In this document: positions 27,186 to 35,215 of the stretch, piece by piece
How positions within the stretch are numbered: position 1 is the stretch's first letter
How the letters are laid out: the number at the start of each line of letters is the position of its first letter
Origin: JBHJGP01 sp050331695
Lineage (GTDB): Bacteria > Pseudomonadota > Alphaproteobacteria > Geminicoccales > Geminicoccaceae
Reading direction: 5' to 3'
DNA: 64,000 nucleotides
NCBI GenBank assembly: GCA_050331695.1
Contig: JBHJGP010000024.1
Span: 47,480-111,479, forward strand
Translations under genes and position numbers: made by a program
The notes under the pieces: model-generated
The model's database searches: none
What the model saw: only the letters and a program-made list of their open reading frames with translations
What the model was told of the DNA's origin: nothing

Positions 27186-27529
27186 TGGAAACCCTTCTGG
27201 GCACGACCTGGCCGGTCTTCCTTGGTCTGACCCTGATCGTGAACGGCGCCGCCGCGGTCCTGACCGGGATCGCCGTCGCCCGGAATTTTCGTCCTGTCTG
27301 GCAGATCTATCTGGCTTGCTTCTGTTTAGCGCTGTGGGACCGGTTCCTGGTCTACGCTCTCTTCGAGGGTCAGATTTTGCATCTATTGGGCTTCGTCATT
27401 CACGGCCTCGCCCTCTTGGGTCTGGCTTTGCTCGCTTATCGGCTGGCGCATGTGGAGAAGATGCTCCAGCAATATCCATGGCGCTATGACCGGGTCGGAT
27501 TGTTCAACTACCGGGAGAAGTCGGAGTGA
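27185..27529 (+). CDS. Small membrane protein, DUF6867-like, in the liv operon
   Basis: A 114-residue protein with three predicted membrane helices (about 8-30, 40-60, 65-88) and a short cytoplasmic tail ending VGLFNYREKSE. A small protein of this layout recurs between livF and livK in alphaproteobacterial liv operons and is catalogued as DUF6867. I am fairly, not fully, sure of that number. Its ATG shares one base with the livF stop. A role as accessory subunit of the importer is inferred from position only. Confidence 0.75.
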   Translation: METLLGTTWPVFLGLTLIVNGAAAVLTGIAVARNFRPVWQIYLACFCLALWDRFLVYALFEGQILHLLGFVIHGLALLGLALLAYRLAHVEKMLQQYPWRYDRVGLFNYREKSE

Positions 27530-27653
27530 GCCGGTACGCTGTTTTCGGCTGAGAGCTTGGCAATCGCCGAACGACACTCTAGGACCGAATGTAAGCGCGT
27601 CGGCCCTTACTGGTTCAAAACCGACCGATGAAACCGATACCGGGAGTGTTCGA

Positions 27654-28760
27654 ATGACCCGTATGACCACCTCTCTTCTCGCAGCCAGCGCGGTGGTGGC
27701 CCTGACGGCCGGCACCGCTGCCGCCGAGATCACGATCGCCACGGCTGGCCCGATGACCGGCCAGTACGCCGTGTTCGGTCAGCAGATGAAAGCCGGCGCC
27801 GAACAGGCCGTAGCCGACATCAACGCCGCCGGCGGCGTTCTCGGCGAGCAGCTCGTGCTCGAGGTCGGCGACGATGCCTGCGACCCGAAACAGGCGGTCA
27901 ATGTCGCCAATCAGATGGTCAATAACGACGTCGTGTTCATGGCCGGTCATTTCTGTTCCGGCTCATCCATTCCGGCGTCAGCCGTCTACAATGAGGAGGG
28001 CATCCTCCAGATTTCGCCGGCGTCGACCAACCCCCAATTGACCGAGCAGGGTTTCGATAACGTCTTCCGCACCTGCGGCCGGGACGATCAGCAGGGTCAG
28101 GTAGCCGCCAACTACGTCACCGATAACAGCGTCGGTGAGAAGATCGCCGTGCTTCACGACAAGACGGCTTATGGCAAGGGGCTCGCCGACGAGTTCAAAA
28201 AGCAACTGAACGCCAACGGCGTTGACGAGGTCATGTACGAGGCGATCACTGCCGGTGATAAAGACTTCACCGCGCTGATCACCAAGATGAAGGAAGCTCA
28301 GGTCGATCTGATCTATCTCGGCGGCTATCATGCCGAGGGCGGCCTCATCAAACGCCAAGCCAGCGACCAGGGTCTCGGCGCCAATCTCATGTCCGGCGAC
28401 GCGCTGGTGACCGATGAGTATTGGGCGATCACCGGCGACACCGGTGCCGGCACGCTCATGACCTTCAGCCCAGACCCGCGCAAGAATGAGAGCGCTGCCG
28501 ACGTCGTCGCCAGTTTCGAAGAGGCGGGCGTCGATCCGGAGGGCTACGTCCTCTACACCTACGGCACGATCCAGGCCTGGGCGCAAGCCGTGGAGGCCGC
28601 CGGCTCGACCGACCTCGATCCGGTCATCGCCAAGCTCCGGGAAATGGAGTTCGACACCGTTCTCGGCACCATCTCCTTCGATGAGAAGGGCGATGTCCAG
28701 GGTTCGAACTATGTGATGTATGAGTGGCAGGACGGCGAGTACGAGGAGATCGGCGGCTAG
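27654..28760 (+). CDS. livK: Branched-chain amino acid ABC transporter substrate-binding protein
   Basis: A periplasmic binding protein (type I fold) of 368 residues. A signal peptide of about 24 residues ends TAAA-EITIATAGPMTG. Family markers are GPMTGQYAVFGQQMKAGAEQ, INAAGGVLGEQLVLEVGDDAC DP, AGHFCSGSSIPASAVY, and DLIYLGGYHAEGG. The close match to Leu/Ile/Val-binding proteins favours branched-chain amino acids. The ATG follows a GGGAG site. A strong terminator follows at 28789. Confidence 0.95.
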   Translation: MTRMTTSLLAASAVVALTAGTAAAEITIATAGPMTGQYAVFGQQMKAGAEQAVADINAAGGVLGEQLVLEVGDDACDPKQAVNVANQMVNNDVVFMAGHFCSGSSIPASAVYNEEGILQISPASTNPQLTEQGFDNVFRTCGRDDQQGQVAANYVTDNSVGEKIAVLHDKTAYGKGLADEFKKQLNANGVDEVMYEAITAGDKDFTALITKMKEAQVDLIYLGGYHAEGGLIKRQASDQGLGANLMSGDALVTDEYWAITGDTGAGTLMTFSPDPRKNESAADVVASFEEAGVDPEGYVLYTYGTIQAWAQAVEAAGSTDLDPVIAKLREMEFDTVLGTISFDEKGDVQGSNYVMYEWQDGEYEEIGG

Positions 28761-28788
28761 TTACGCTGTCAGTTCGAACTCATCTGCG

Positions 28789-28815
28789 GGGCCGGGCGTC
28801 AGTCCGGCCCTTTTT
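28789..28815 (+). terminator. Rho-independent terminator after livK
   Basis: GGGCCGG (28789-28795) pairs perfectly with CCGGCCC (28804-28810) around an 8-base loop, then five T's follow. It sits 28 bases after the livK stop and should end the liv transcript before the amidohydrolase gene. Confidence 0.85.
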
Positions 28816-28860
28816 CATGATCCTCCTTCCGTCTATCTTGAGTGTTGGAAGGGGACCGAG

Positions 28861-30033
28861 GTGACGATTTACGAGCGTATCGGCGTCCAGGAGGGTGAGA
28901 TGATTGCGTGGCGGCATCATCTTCACGCCAATCCGGAACTGGGCTTCCAGGAAACTCAGACCGCCGCATTCATTCAGGACCGACTGAACGAGTTCGGTGT
29001 CGACGAAATCCATACCGGGCTCGCTGGTACGGGCGTCGTTGGTGTCGTTCGATCGGGAGCGGGAGACCGCAAGATCGCGCTCCGCGCCGATATGGACGCG
29101 CTTCCCATTCAAGAGCAAACCAATCTCGGCCACGCCTCCAAGACGGAAGGCGTGATGCATGCCTGCGGCCATGACGGTCATGTGACCATGCTTCTGGGCG
29201 CGGCTCGCCATCTCGCAGAAACCAGACAGTTCGACGGCACCGTCTATCTGGTCTTTCAGCCCGCCGAGGAGGGCCACGGCGGTGCGCGGGTCATGGTTAG
29301 GGAGGGCCTGTTCGAACGGTTCCCCGCGGACAAGGTTTTCGGCATGCATAACTGGCCCGGCGCCAATATCGGTCATTTCGCCATTCGACCTGGCCCGGTG
29401 ATGGCGGCGTCCGACACATTTTCGATCACGCTGGTGGGCGAAGGCGGTCATGCCGCACTGCCCCATACCGTCCGCGATCCGATGCCGGCGACCGGCGCGC
29501 TCATCCAGGGGCTTCATAGTATCGTGTCACGGGCGATCGCTCCCCGGGATTCGGCCGTCATCTCGGTAACACGAGTGCGCGGCGGTGATGCTTACAATGT
29601 GATCCCGGAAGCGGTCGAATTGTGGGGCACAACCCGGTGCTTCGATGAGGAGATCCGCAGTTTGTGTCAGGTCCGGATCGAATGTCTGGCCCGGGGCGTC
29701 GCCGAGGCTTATGGCCTGGAGGCGCGGATCGATTATCAGCGTGGCTATCCACCCACGGTCAACACCGAGATGGACGCGACCTTCGCCGCCGACGCCGCCG
29801 CGTCGATCGTCGGCGAGCAGAAGGTTGATCGCAACGTGACGCCCAGCACCGGCAGCGAGGATTTCGCTTACATGCTCGAGGAACGGCCCGGCGCTTACAT
29901 TCTGATGGGCAACGGCTCCAGCGAAGGCGGACGCGTTCTGCACAGCCCGCACTATGATTTCAACGACCGGGCGCTGGTCTTCGGCGCCAGCTACTGGGTC
30001 AGTCTCGCCGAACGTTATCTGAACCATGACTGA
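28861..30033 (+). CDS. M20-family amidohydrolase (hippurate hydrolase-like)
   Basis: A zinc amidohydrolase of 390 residues from the M20D group, which removes acyl groups from N-acylated amino acids. Metal and active-site motifs are ADMDALPIQE, HACGHDGHVTMLLGAA, QPAEEGHGGARVM, and FGMHNWPG. The dimerisation region VGEGGHAALPHTVRDPM is intact, as is the closing SEDFAYMLEERPGAYILMGNG. The GTG at 28861 is chosen by a purine-rich site upstream and by the standard N-terminus. The substrate is uncertain. The liv importer next door suggests amino acid use. Confidence 0.92.
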   Translation: MTIYERIGVQEGEMIAWRHHLHANPELGFQETQTAAFIQDRLNEFGVDEIHTGLAGTGVVGVVRSGAGDRKIALRADMDALPIQEQTNLGHASKTEGVMHACGHDGHVTMLLGAARHLAETRQFDGTVYLVFQPAEEGHGGARVMVREGLFERFPADKVFGMHNWPGANIGHFAIRPGPVMAASDTFSITLVGEGGHAALPHTVRDPMPATGALIQGLHSIVSRAIAPRDSAVISVTRVRGGDAYNVIPEAVELWGTTRCFDEEIRSLCQVRIECLARGVAEAYGLEARIDYQRGYPPTVNTEMDATFAADAAASIVGEQKVDRNVTPSTGSEDFAYMLEERPGAYILMGNGSSEGGRVLHSPHYDFNDRALVFGASYWVSLAERYLNHD

Positions 30034-30706
30034 GGCGGAAGGTCCGGCAAGCCTGGCACCGCCGCCTCGGGTGGACTACCGGGTCATCTACGCCGATCCG
30101 CCCTGGCACTTCCAGACTTACTCCAAACGAGGCAAGGGGCGCAGCGCCGAGGCTCACTATGACTGTATGAGCCTGGATCGGATCAAAAGTCTGCCGGTCG
30201 CTGACTGGGCGGCGGACAATGCTTTGCTCTTAATGTGGACGACCGATCCGCTTCTGCCCCAGGCGCTCTCAGTCATCGAGTCTTGGGGCTTTACCTACAA
30301 GACTGTCGGCTTTTACTGGGCGAAGCTGAACAAGGGCGCCAAAGACCGGCTGTTCACCGAACAGGATCTGTTCGTCGGCATGGGGTTTTGGACCCGGGCC
30401 AACCCGGAAATGTGTCTCTTGGCGACGAAAGGCAGTCCGAAGCGCCAGTCGGCGGCTGTTCGCCGTCTGGTTATGGCCAAACGACGCGAACATTCGAGAA
30501 AACCGGAAGAGGTCTACCGGCGGATTGAGGCGCTCAGCGATGGACCCTATCTGGAGCTTTTCGCCCGTGACCGGCGGCGGGGCTGGGACGTTTGGGGACG
30601 CGAGATCGACCTGTTCGCGCTCGGTCAGGACGTCAAAAGACGGGTTCCTTCGTCGCTCGCGGGGGTGGCGGACAACCTTCTAGACGGCCTCGGCGACCCG
30701 CAGTGA
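30026..30706 (+). CDS. MT-A70 family adenine N6-methyltransferase
   Basis: A 226-residue SAM-dependent methyltransferase. The catalytic DPPW is at 24-27. NALLLMWTTDPLLPQAL, ESWGFTYKTVGFYWAKLN and the C-terminal KPEEVYRRIEAL then PYLELFARDRRRGWDVWGRE complete the family pattern. Bacterial members methylate adenine in DNA and often come from phages or mobile elements. No restriction enzyme or phage gene is beside it here. The ATG lies within the last codons of the amidohydrolase gene (8-bp overlap). Confidence 0.9.
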   Translation: MTEAEGPASLAPPPRVDYRVIYADPPWHFQTYSKRGKGRSAEAHYDCMSLDRIKSLPVADWAADNALLLMWTTDPLLPQALSVIESWGFTYKTVGFYWAKLNKGAKDRLFTEQDLFVGMGFWTRANPEMCLLATKGSPKRQSAAVRRLVMAKRREHSRKPEEVYRRIEALSDGPYLELFARDRRRGWDVWGREIDLFALGQDVKRRVPSSLAGVADNLLDGLGDPQ

Positions 30707-30739
30707 CCTGTCGCCAGGTCGTCTGACATTATCTTAAGC

Positions 30740-30754
30740 TTAACAAGTGGTTAG
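30740..30754 (+). promoter_or_regulatory. Near-consensus CtrA-type box
   Basis: TTAACAAGTGGTTAG matches TTAA-N7-TTAA with one mismatch in the second half. It lies 111 bp before the start of the unknown gene at 30865. On its own the match is weak. Confidence 0.25.
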
Positions 30755-30864
30755 CTGAAACGCCCCATGCTGCGCCGCGATTGAATGAGAAGTCGTTGCC
30801 AGGGTGGGTTCGAAGCGTTTAAGTTGAGGCTTCCTACGGGGGACATAAAGGACAGCGTCGATCT

Positions 30865-31389
30865 ATGAACGGCGAACGATATCAAGGGGAGCGCCGGGGC
30901 TTGCGGCTGTTCCTCGAAGGTTTGTTACCTTCGGTGGAGAAGGAGCTTGGGCGTAGTTCGCTTTTGTTCCATAGGATCCGGGCGGCTTTGAAGCGGGGCG
31001 ATTTGCACTCGCTCCGGGACGCCCGGCAGATGTTCAACCATCAGGACAGTGCCCTTAAGCGTCGCCTTTCCCTCCCGGCCCGCCTCGGACCTCGTCAGGA
31101 TTTCAGCCAGGAGCGACGCCCGGTCCACGACCGCGATGGCGCACACTCCCAGCCCTATGTCGTTTTCTCCCGTGATCAGGACAGCGCATCGAAAACCCGG
31201 GTCGAGTACCGCTTCGATCCTGTGGACAACAGCGCGCTGCAGGTGATGATCGAGCCCGGCACCCTTCCCAAGACGGCGGCCGAAGAGCTGCGCAACATCG
31301 CCGATGCGATCGAGAGTGATCGGGCTATTTTGTCCAACAAGCATTGGCTTCGCCGTCACCACACCGACGACGACGTCAACTCTCGCTAG
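30865..31389 (+). CDS. Hydrophilic protein of unknown function
   Basis: I do not recognise this 174-residue protein. It has no signal peptide or membrane segment and is rich in Arg, Asp and Ser. A helical N-terminus (LRLFLEGLLPSVEKELGRSS) is followed by a charged linker. A better ordered C-terminal part comes next (SKTRVEYRFDPVDNSALQVM, then TAAEELRNIADAIES). The ATG is preceded by a weak site. The codon use looks like its neighbours, so it is probably a real gene. Confidence 0.6.
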   Translation: MNGERYQGERRGLRLFLEGLLPSVEKELGRSSLLFHRIRAALKRGDLHSLRDARQMFNHQDSALKRRLSLPARLGPRQDFSQERRPVHDRDGAHSQPYVVFSRDQDSASKTRVEYRFDPVDNSALQVMIEPGTLPKTAAEELRNIADAIESDRAILSNKHWLRRHHTDDDVNSR

Positions 31390-31453
31390 GTGGTGCGGCG
31401 CCGGTCACGGCGCTAGCCCGCAATGCTCCGTCGACGGCGGAGCCGACCAGCCG

Positions 31454-32011
31454 TCAACTCCTGAGTTGAGCCAGAATTCTGTTCGACGTTTGCGCAACGA
31501 TCTCCGGTCTGCCGGTGGCGATCGCCAGGATCATCGCGCCCTGCAGGCCCGCGACGATCTGTGCCGCACCCAACCGGTCTTTCCGTGGTGCAGGGGATAG
31601 GGCGTTTTCGGTCCACGCTAGCAGCTGCTCGAAAAAGGACCGTATGGCGTCCGCCACGGGATCTGGTAGGTCCCGGCTTTCCGCACCCAGGACGCAGCAT
31701 AAGCATGGCAAACCGTCATCGACGAAGGCGGTCTCGTAGGCGCGGCATAGCCGTTCGATCCGCGCCGAACTGCTTTCGCCACTGCTATCGGCTGACCGCA
31801 GCCCGGTCAGGAACCTCGAGCCATAGCGCTCGATCAAGGCTACCGCCAAATCCGCCTTCTGTGGAAAGTGATAGTGGACGCTGGCGCTCTTGATCCCGGC
31901 ATCGCCGGCGATATCGCGGAAACTGACCGCCTCATAGCCGCCCCGGCGCATACGCCGCTCGGCGGCATCAAGAATGTCGGCGGCCGTGCCTGAATAACGC
32001 TGATAGCTCAT
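31454..32011 (-). CDS. TetR-family transcriptional regulator
   Basis: A 185-residue repressor-type protein. The helix-turn-helix is at about 28-55 (FRDIAGDAGIKSASVHYHFP QKADL). The C-terminal ligand domain (FVDDGLPCLCCVLGAE, SFFEQLLAWTENAL) is of the YcdC/AcrR-like type with adjacent cysteines. It is divergent from a glutathione S-transferase gene. The 93-bp gap holds two near-identical palindromes that are probably its own operators, so it likely represses both itself and the transferase. Confidence 0.92.
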   Translation of the reverse strand: MSYQRYSGTAADILDAAERRMRRGGYEAVSFRDIAGDAGIKSASVHYHFPQKADLAVALIERYGSRFLTGLRSADSSGESSSARIERLCRAYETAFVDDGLPCLCCVLGAESRDLPDPVADAIRSFFEQLLAWTENALSPAPRKDRLGAAQIVAGLQGAMILAIATGRPEIVAQTSNRILAQLRS

Positions 32012-32020
32012 CTCAATCGT

Positions 32021-32036
32021 TATCTATCAGTAGATA
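32021..32036. promoter_or_regulatory. Operator O1 of the TetR regulator
   Basis: TATCTATCAGTAGATA: the half-sites TATCTA and TAGATA are perfect inverted copies around TCAG. It lies 10 bp before the regulator's start codon. Its twin lies 50 bp away centre to centre. Confidence 0.7.
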
Positions 32037-32070
32037 GGTGTTTACAAGGCGGGGTCGCGGAACCAGTCTA

Positions 32071-32086
32071 TATCTATCGATAGATA
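32071..32086. promoter_or_regulatory. Operator O2 of the TetR regulator
   Basis: TATCTATCGATAGATA, a perfect 16-bp palindrome that shares both half-sites with O1. It lies 18 bp before the glutathione S-transferase start codon, in place to block its promoter. Confidence 0.7.
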
Positions 32087-32104
32087 GAATACGGACGGCG
32101 GCAG

Positions 32105-32731
32105 ATGAAGGTCTACGAGTTCAAAGGATTTCCAAACCCCCTTAGGGTTCGTATTGCCCTGGCGGAGAAGGGGCTTCTAGAGGCAACGGAGTTCGTTCAC
32201 GTGGATGTGCCTGCTGGCGAGCATAAACAGCCAGCGTTTCTCGCGATAAACCCGTCCGGCACGGTGCCGGTCCTCGAGCTGGACGATGGCACCATCATCT
32301 CCGAATGTTCTGCAATCACGGAGTACCTGGATCACAGTACCGGCGCGCCGGATCTGACAGGTCAGGAAGCGAAGGAGCGGGGCGTCATCGCCATGATCCA
32401 CCGCAAGATCGAGGCCGGTCTCTTGGACGCGGTGGCTGCCTATTTTCATCACGCGACCCCCGGCCTAGGTCCGGATATCGAGATCGATCAGAACAGGGCT
32501 TGGGGTGAGCGTCAGCGACGGACGGCGCTTGCGACCATGGAATGGATGAACGGCCTCCTTAAAGATCGCCGCTATCTGGCGTGGAGCCGCTTCACCATCG
32601 CCGACATCACCGCCATGGCCGGTTTCGCCTATGCTGATTTCGTCGATCTCGCCATGCCGGAATCGTGCGAGGATCTGCGCCGGTGGCGAGAGCGGGTGGC
32701 GGCCAGATCCACGGCGCGAGCCGCCGCCTGA
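32105..32731 (+). CDS. Glutathione S-transferase family protein
   Basis: A 208-residue two-domain transferase. The thioredoxin-like N-terminal domain has GTVPVLELDDGTIISECSAI, which contains the cis-proline and the glutathione-binding Glu-Cys/Ser site. The helical C-terminal domain has the capping-box region WSRFTIADITAMAGFAYADF. It conjugates or reduces electrophiles with glutathione. The substrate is unknown. The divergent TetR gene with two operators implies induction by a small molecule. Confidence 0.92.
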   Translation: MKVYEFKGFPNPLRVRIALAEKGLLEATEFVHVDVPAGEHKQPAFLAINPSGTVPVLELDDGTIISECSAITEYLDHSTGAPDLTGQEAKERGVIAMIHRKIEAGLLDAVAAYFHHATPGLGPDIEIDQNRAWGERQRRTALATMEWMNGLLKDRRYLAWSRFTIADITAMAGFAYADFVDLAMPESCEDLRRWRERVAARSTARAAA

Positions 32732-32759
32732 CCTCGCTGATCAAACGGGAGATCGAGCT

Positions 32760-33443
32760 TTGGAACTAAATGCCGACTTCACCCGTCGTGCCTCGGCGCA
32801 TGCCGACAGCTTGCCCTGGCAACCGTCACCGATGGCCGGCGTCAGCCGGAGAATGCTCGATCGTATCGGCGACGAGGTCGCGCGGGCCACGTCGATCGTC
32901 CGCTATGATCCTGAAAGTCGGTTCTCCCCGCACGTCCATGAAGGCGGCGAGGAGTTCATCGTCCTGGAAGGCGTTTTTCAGGACGAACACGGCGATTTTC
33001 CCGCCGGCGCTTATGTTCGCAATCCGCCCCAATCGAGGCACACGCCGGGATCCGAGCCAGGATGCACGATCATGGTCAAGCTCTGGCAGTTCGATCCGGC
33101 GGACAGAACCCATGTTCGGATCGACATGAATAAGATCGGCAGCGTCCCGGACAGCGACCGTCCGGGGGTCAGCATAACACCCCTGTACCGCGATCCCCGG
33201 GAAGACGTCCGTCTTGAGACTTGGGCACCGGGCAAAGAGCTTGCGCTCGACACTCGGGGCGGGGCGGAATTGTTCGTCTTGGCCGGCGGTTTCGAGCAGG
33301 ACGGTGAACGCTTCGAACGCCATTCCTGGCTTCGCCTGCCGATCAACGCCGACGCCGAAGCCCGGGCAGGACCTGACGGCGCCCGGGTCTGGATCAAGAC
33401 AGGTCATTTGCGTTTCGCGGGCTCGCCTCGACCGGGCGCCTAG
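32760..33443 (+). CDS. Double cupin protein (ChrR-like anti-sigma cupin)
   Basis: A 227-residue protein with two cupin barrels. The first holds the metal-binding pattern FSPHVHEGGEEFIVLEGVF and later PQSRHTPGSEPGC. The second is a degenerate repeat (GGAELFVLAGGFEQDGERF, RHSWLRLP). This layout is that of cupins related to the zinc-binding C-terminal domain of ChrR, but the anti-sigma N-terminal domain is missing. The TTG start follows GGGAGATCGAGC. It lies 28 bp behind the transferase gene and is probably in its regulon. Confidence 0.82.
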   Translation: MELNADFTRRASAHADSLPWQPSPMAGVSRRMLDRIGDEVARATSIVRYDPESRFSPHVHEGGEEFIVLEGVFQDEHGDFPAGAYVRNPPQSRHTPGSEPGCTIMVKLWQFDPADRTHVRIDMNKIGSVPDSDRPGVSITPLYRDPREDVRLETWAPGKELALDTRGGAELFVLAGGFEQDGERFERHSWLRLPINADAEARAGPDGARVWIKTGHLRFAGSPRPGA

Positions 33444-33571
33444 GCTCGACCGAAGCCGTCCCGGCTATAGGTGGTGGCCTAGTCAAGCGTCCGGATCACG
33501 TCCCGTGCTTGCCCTTCCCTCCGAACTCTAGATAGTAGGGGCAACGAAGAGAACCATGGAGGATATCGGTC

Positions 33572-35158
33572 ATGGCGTTCAGACCAAGACTTTGGGGCGT
33601 GGCCCTTTTGGCCTCAGGCCTGATCAACTTTGAGGCGTCGGCAGAAACGCTTCGATGGGTCCGCTCAGGCGACAGCCTGACCCTCGATCCGCATTCCCAG
33701 AACGAGGGTCCGACCCACACGCTCGCGCATCAGATCTACGAGCCGCTGGTCATCCCTGACATGGCCGCCGAAATCGTGCCTGGCCTCGCCACCGAATGGG
33801 GCGTCACCGACGATCCCAATGTCTGGTTCTTTAAGCTCCGTGAGGGCGTGACCTTCCACAATGGCGCTGACTTTACGGCCAGCGACGTTATCTTCTCGAT
33901 CAAGCGCGCCCAACAAGAGAGCTCCGACATGAAGGAGCTTGTAGCATCGATCGTGCAGGTCGAGGCGGTCGACGACCACCTGGTGCACATCACCACCGAC
34001 GGACCCAATCCCATCCTGCCCAACAATCTCACCAATATGTTCATGATGGATGAGGACTGGGCCAAGGAGCATGACGTTGAGGTGCCCCAGGAGTTTGCCG
34101 CGGGCGAGGACAACTACGCCGTGCGCAACACCAACGGGACGGGTCCAAACCAGAACGTCCGCCGCGAGGAAGGCACCAAGACAGAGCTACGCGCCGTTGA
34201 AGAATAATGGGGCAAGGACGAGTTCCCGCTCGACGTGACCGAGATCATCTACACGCCGATCCAGAACGCGGCGACCCGGGTGGCGGCGCTGCTCTCGGGT
34301 GAGGTTGACTTCATGCAGGACGTGCCGGTCCAGGACTTGGAGCGGTTGGCGACTGCGGGCAACATTCGGGTCAACAACGCACCCCAGAACCGCACCATCT
34401 TTTTCGGCCTGAATGCCGGCGATGACGATCTTGAATGGGATGATGTCGAGGGCGCCAACCCGCTTAGTGACATTCGTGTGCGTCAGGCGATGAACATGGC
34501 GATCAACCGCGATGCCATCAAACAGGTGGTGATGCGCGGCCAGTCGGCGCCGACAGGGGTCATCATTCCGCCCTTCGTCAATGGCTGGACCGAAGAGCTG
34601 GACACGCCGCCAGCCTTCGACGTCGAAGGCGCCAAGGGGCTGATGGGCGAGGCCGGATACGGCGATGGCTTCGGCATCACGCTCCACTGCCCCAATGACC
34701 GCTACATCAATGACGAAGCCATTTGCCAGGCGGCGACCGCGATGCTTGGCCAGATAGGGATCGACGTGACGCTCGACGCCCGGACCAAGAGCATCCACTT
34801 CGCCGAGATCCAGAACCGCGAGATCGATTTCTATCTGCTCGGTTGGGGCGTGCCCACCTTCGACAGCGAGTATGTGTTCAACTTCCTCTACCACAGCACC
34901 GAGGGAGACTTCGGTACCTGGAACGCCACGCGCTGGGGTGATCCGGAGCTGGACGACATGATCCGCTCACTCTCCAGTGAGATCGACCTCGGCAAGCGCA
35001 ACCAGACCATCGCCGACATCTGGAGCCGGGTGCAGGAAGAAACGGTCTACGTACCCGTCCACAACCAGATCCTCAATTGGGCGATGATCGACCGGCTCGA
35101 CGTGCCAGTGCAGCCGGAAGATCAGCCGAAGGTCAAATATTTCGCTCTAGCCGAATAA
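33572..35158 (+). pseudogene. Peptide-type ABC transporter substrate-binding protein, interrupted by an in-frame TAA
   Basis: The whole frame would encode a 528-residue periplasmic binding protein of the SBP_bac_5 (DppA/OppA) family. The parts are a signal peptide ending SAE, then SGDSLTLDPHSQNEG, FHNGADFTASDVIFSIKRAQ, and in the second half LDVTEIIYTPIQNAATRVAA, DIRVRQAMNMAINRDAI, GWGVPTFDSEYVFNFLYHS. Codon 212 (34205-34207) is TAA just before a WGK that is conserved after the usual N-x-(W/Y). The 20 codons before the stop are unlike the family (GTGP followed by NQNVRR), pointing to a poor patch of sequence. The ATG has a GGAGGATATC site. Confidence 0.85.
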
Positions 35159-35215
35159 CGAGGTTGGCGGGCGGGCGCGTGGTGCGTCCCGCCCGTCTTC
35201 TCCGAAGGTAGAGCC

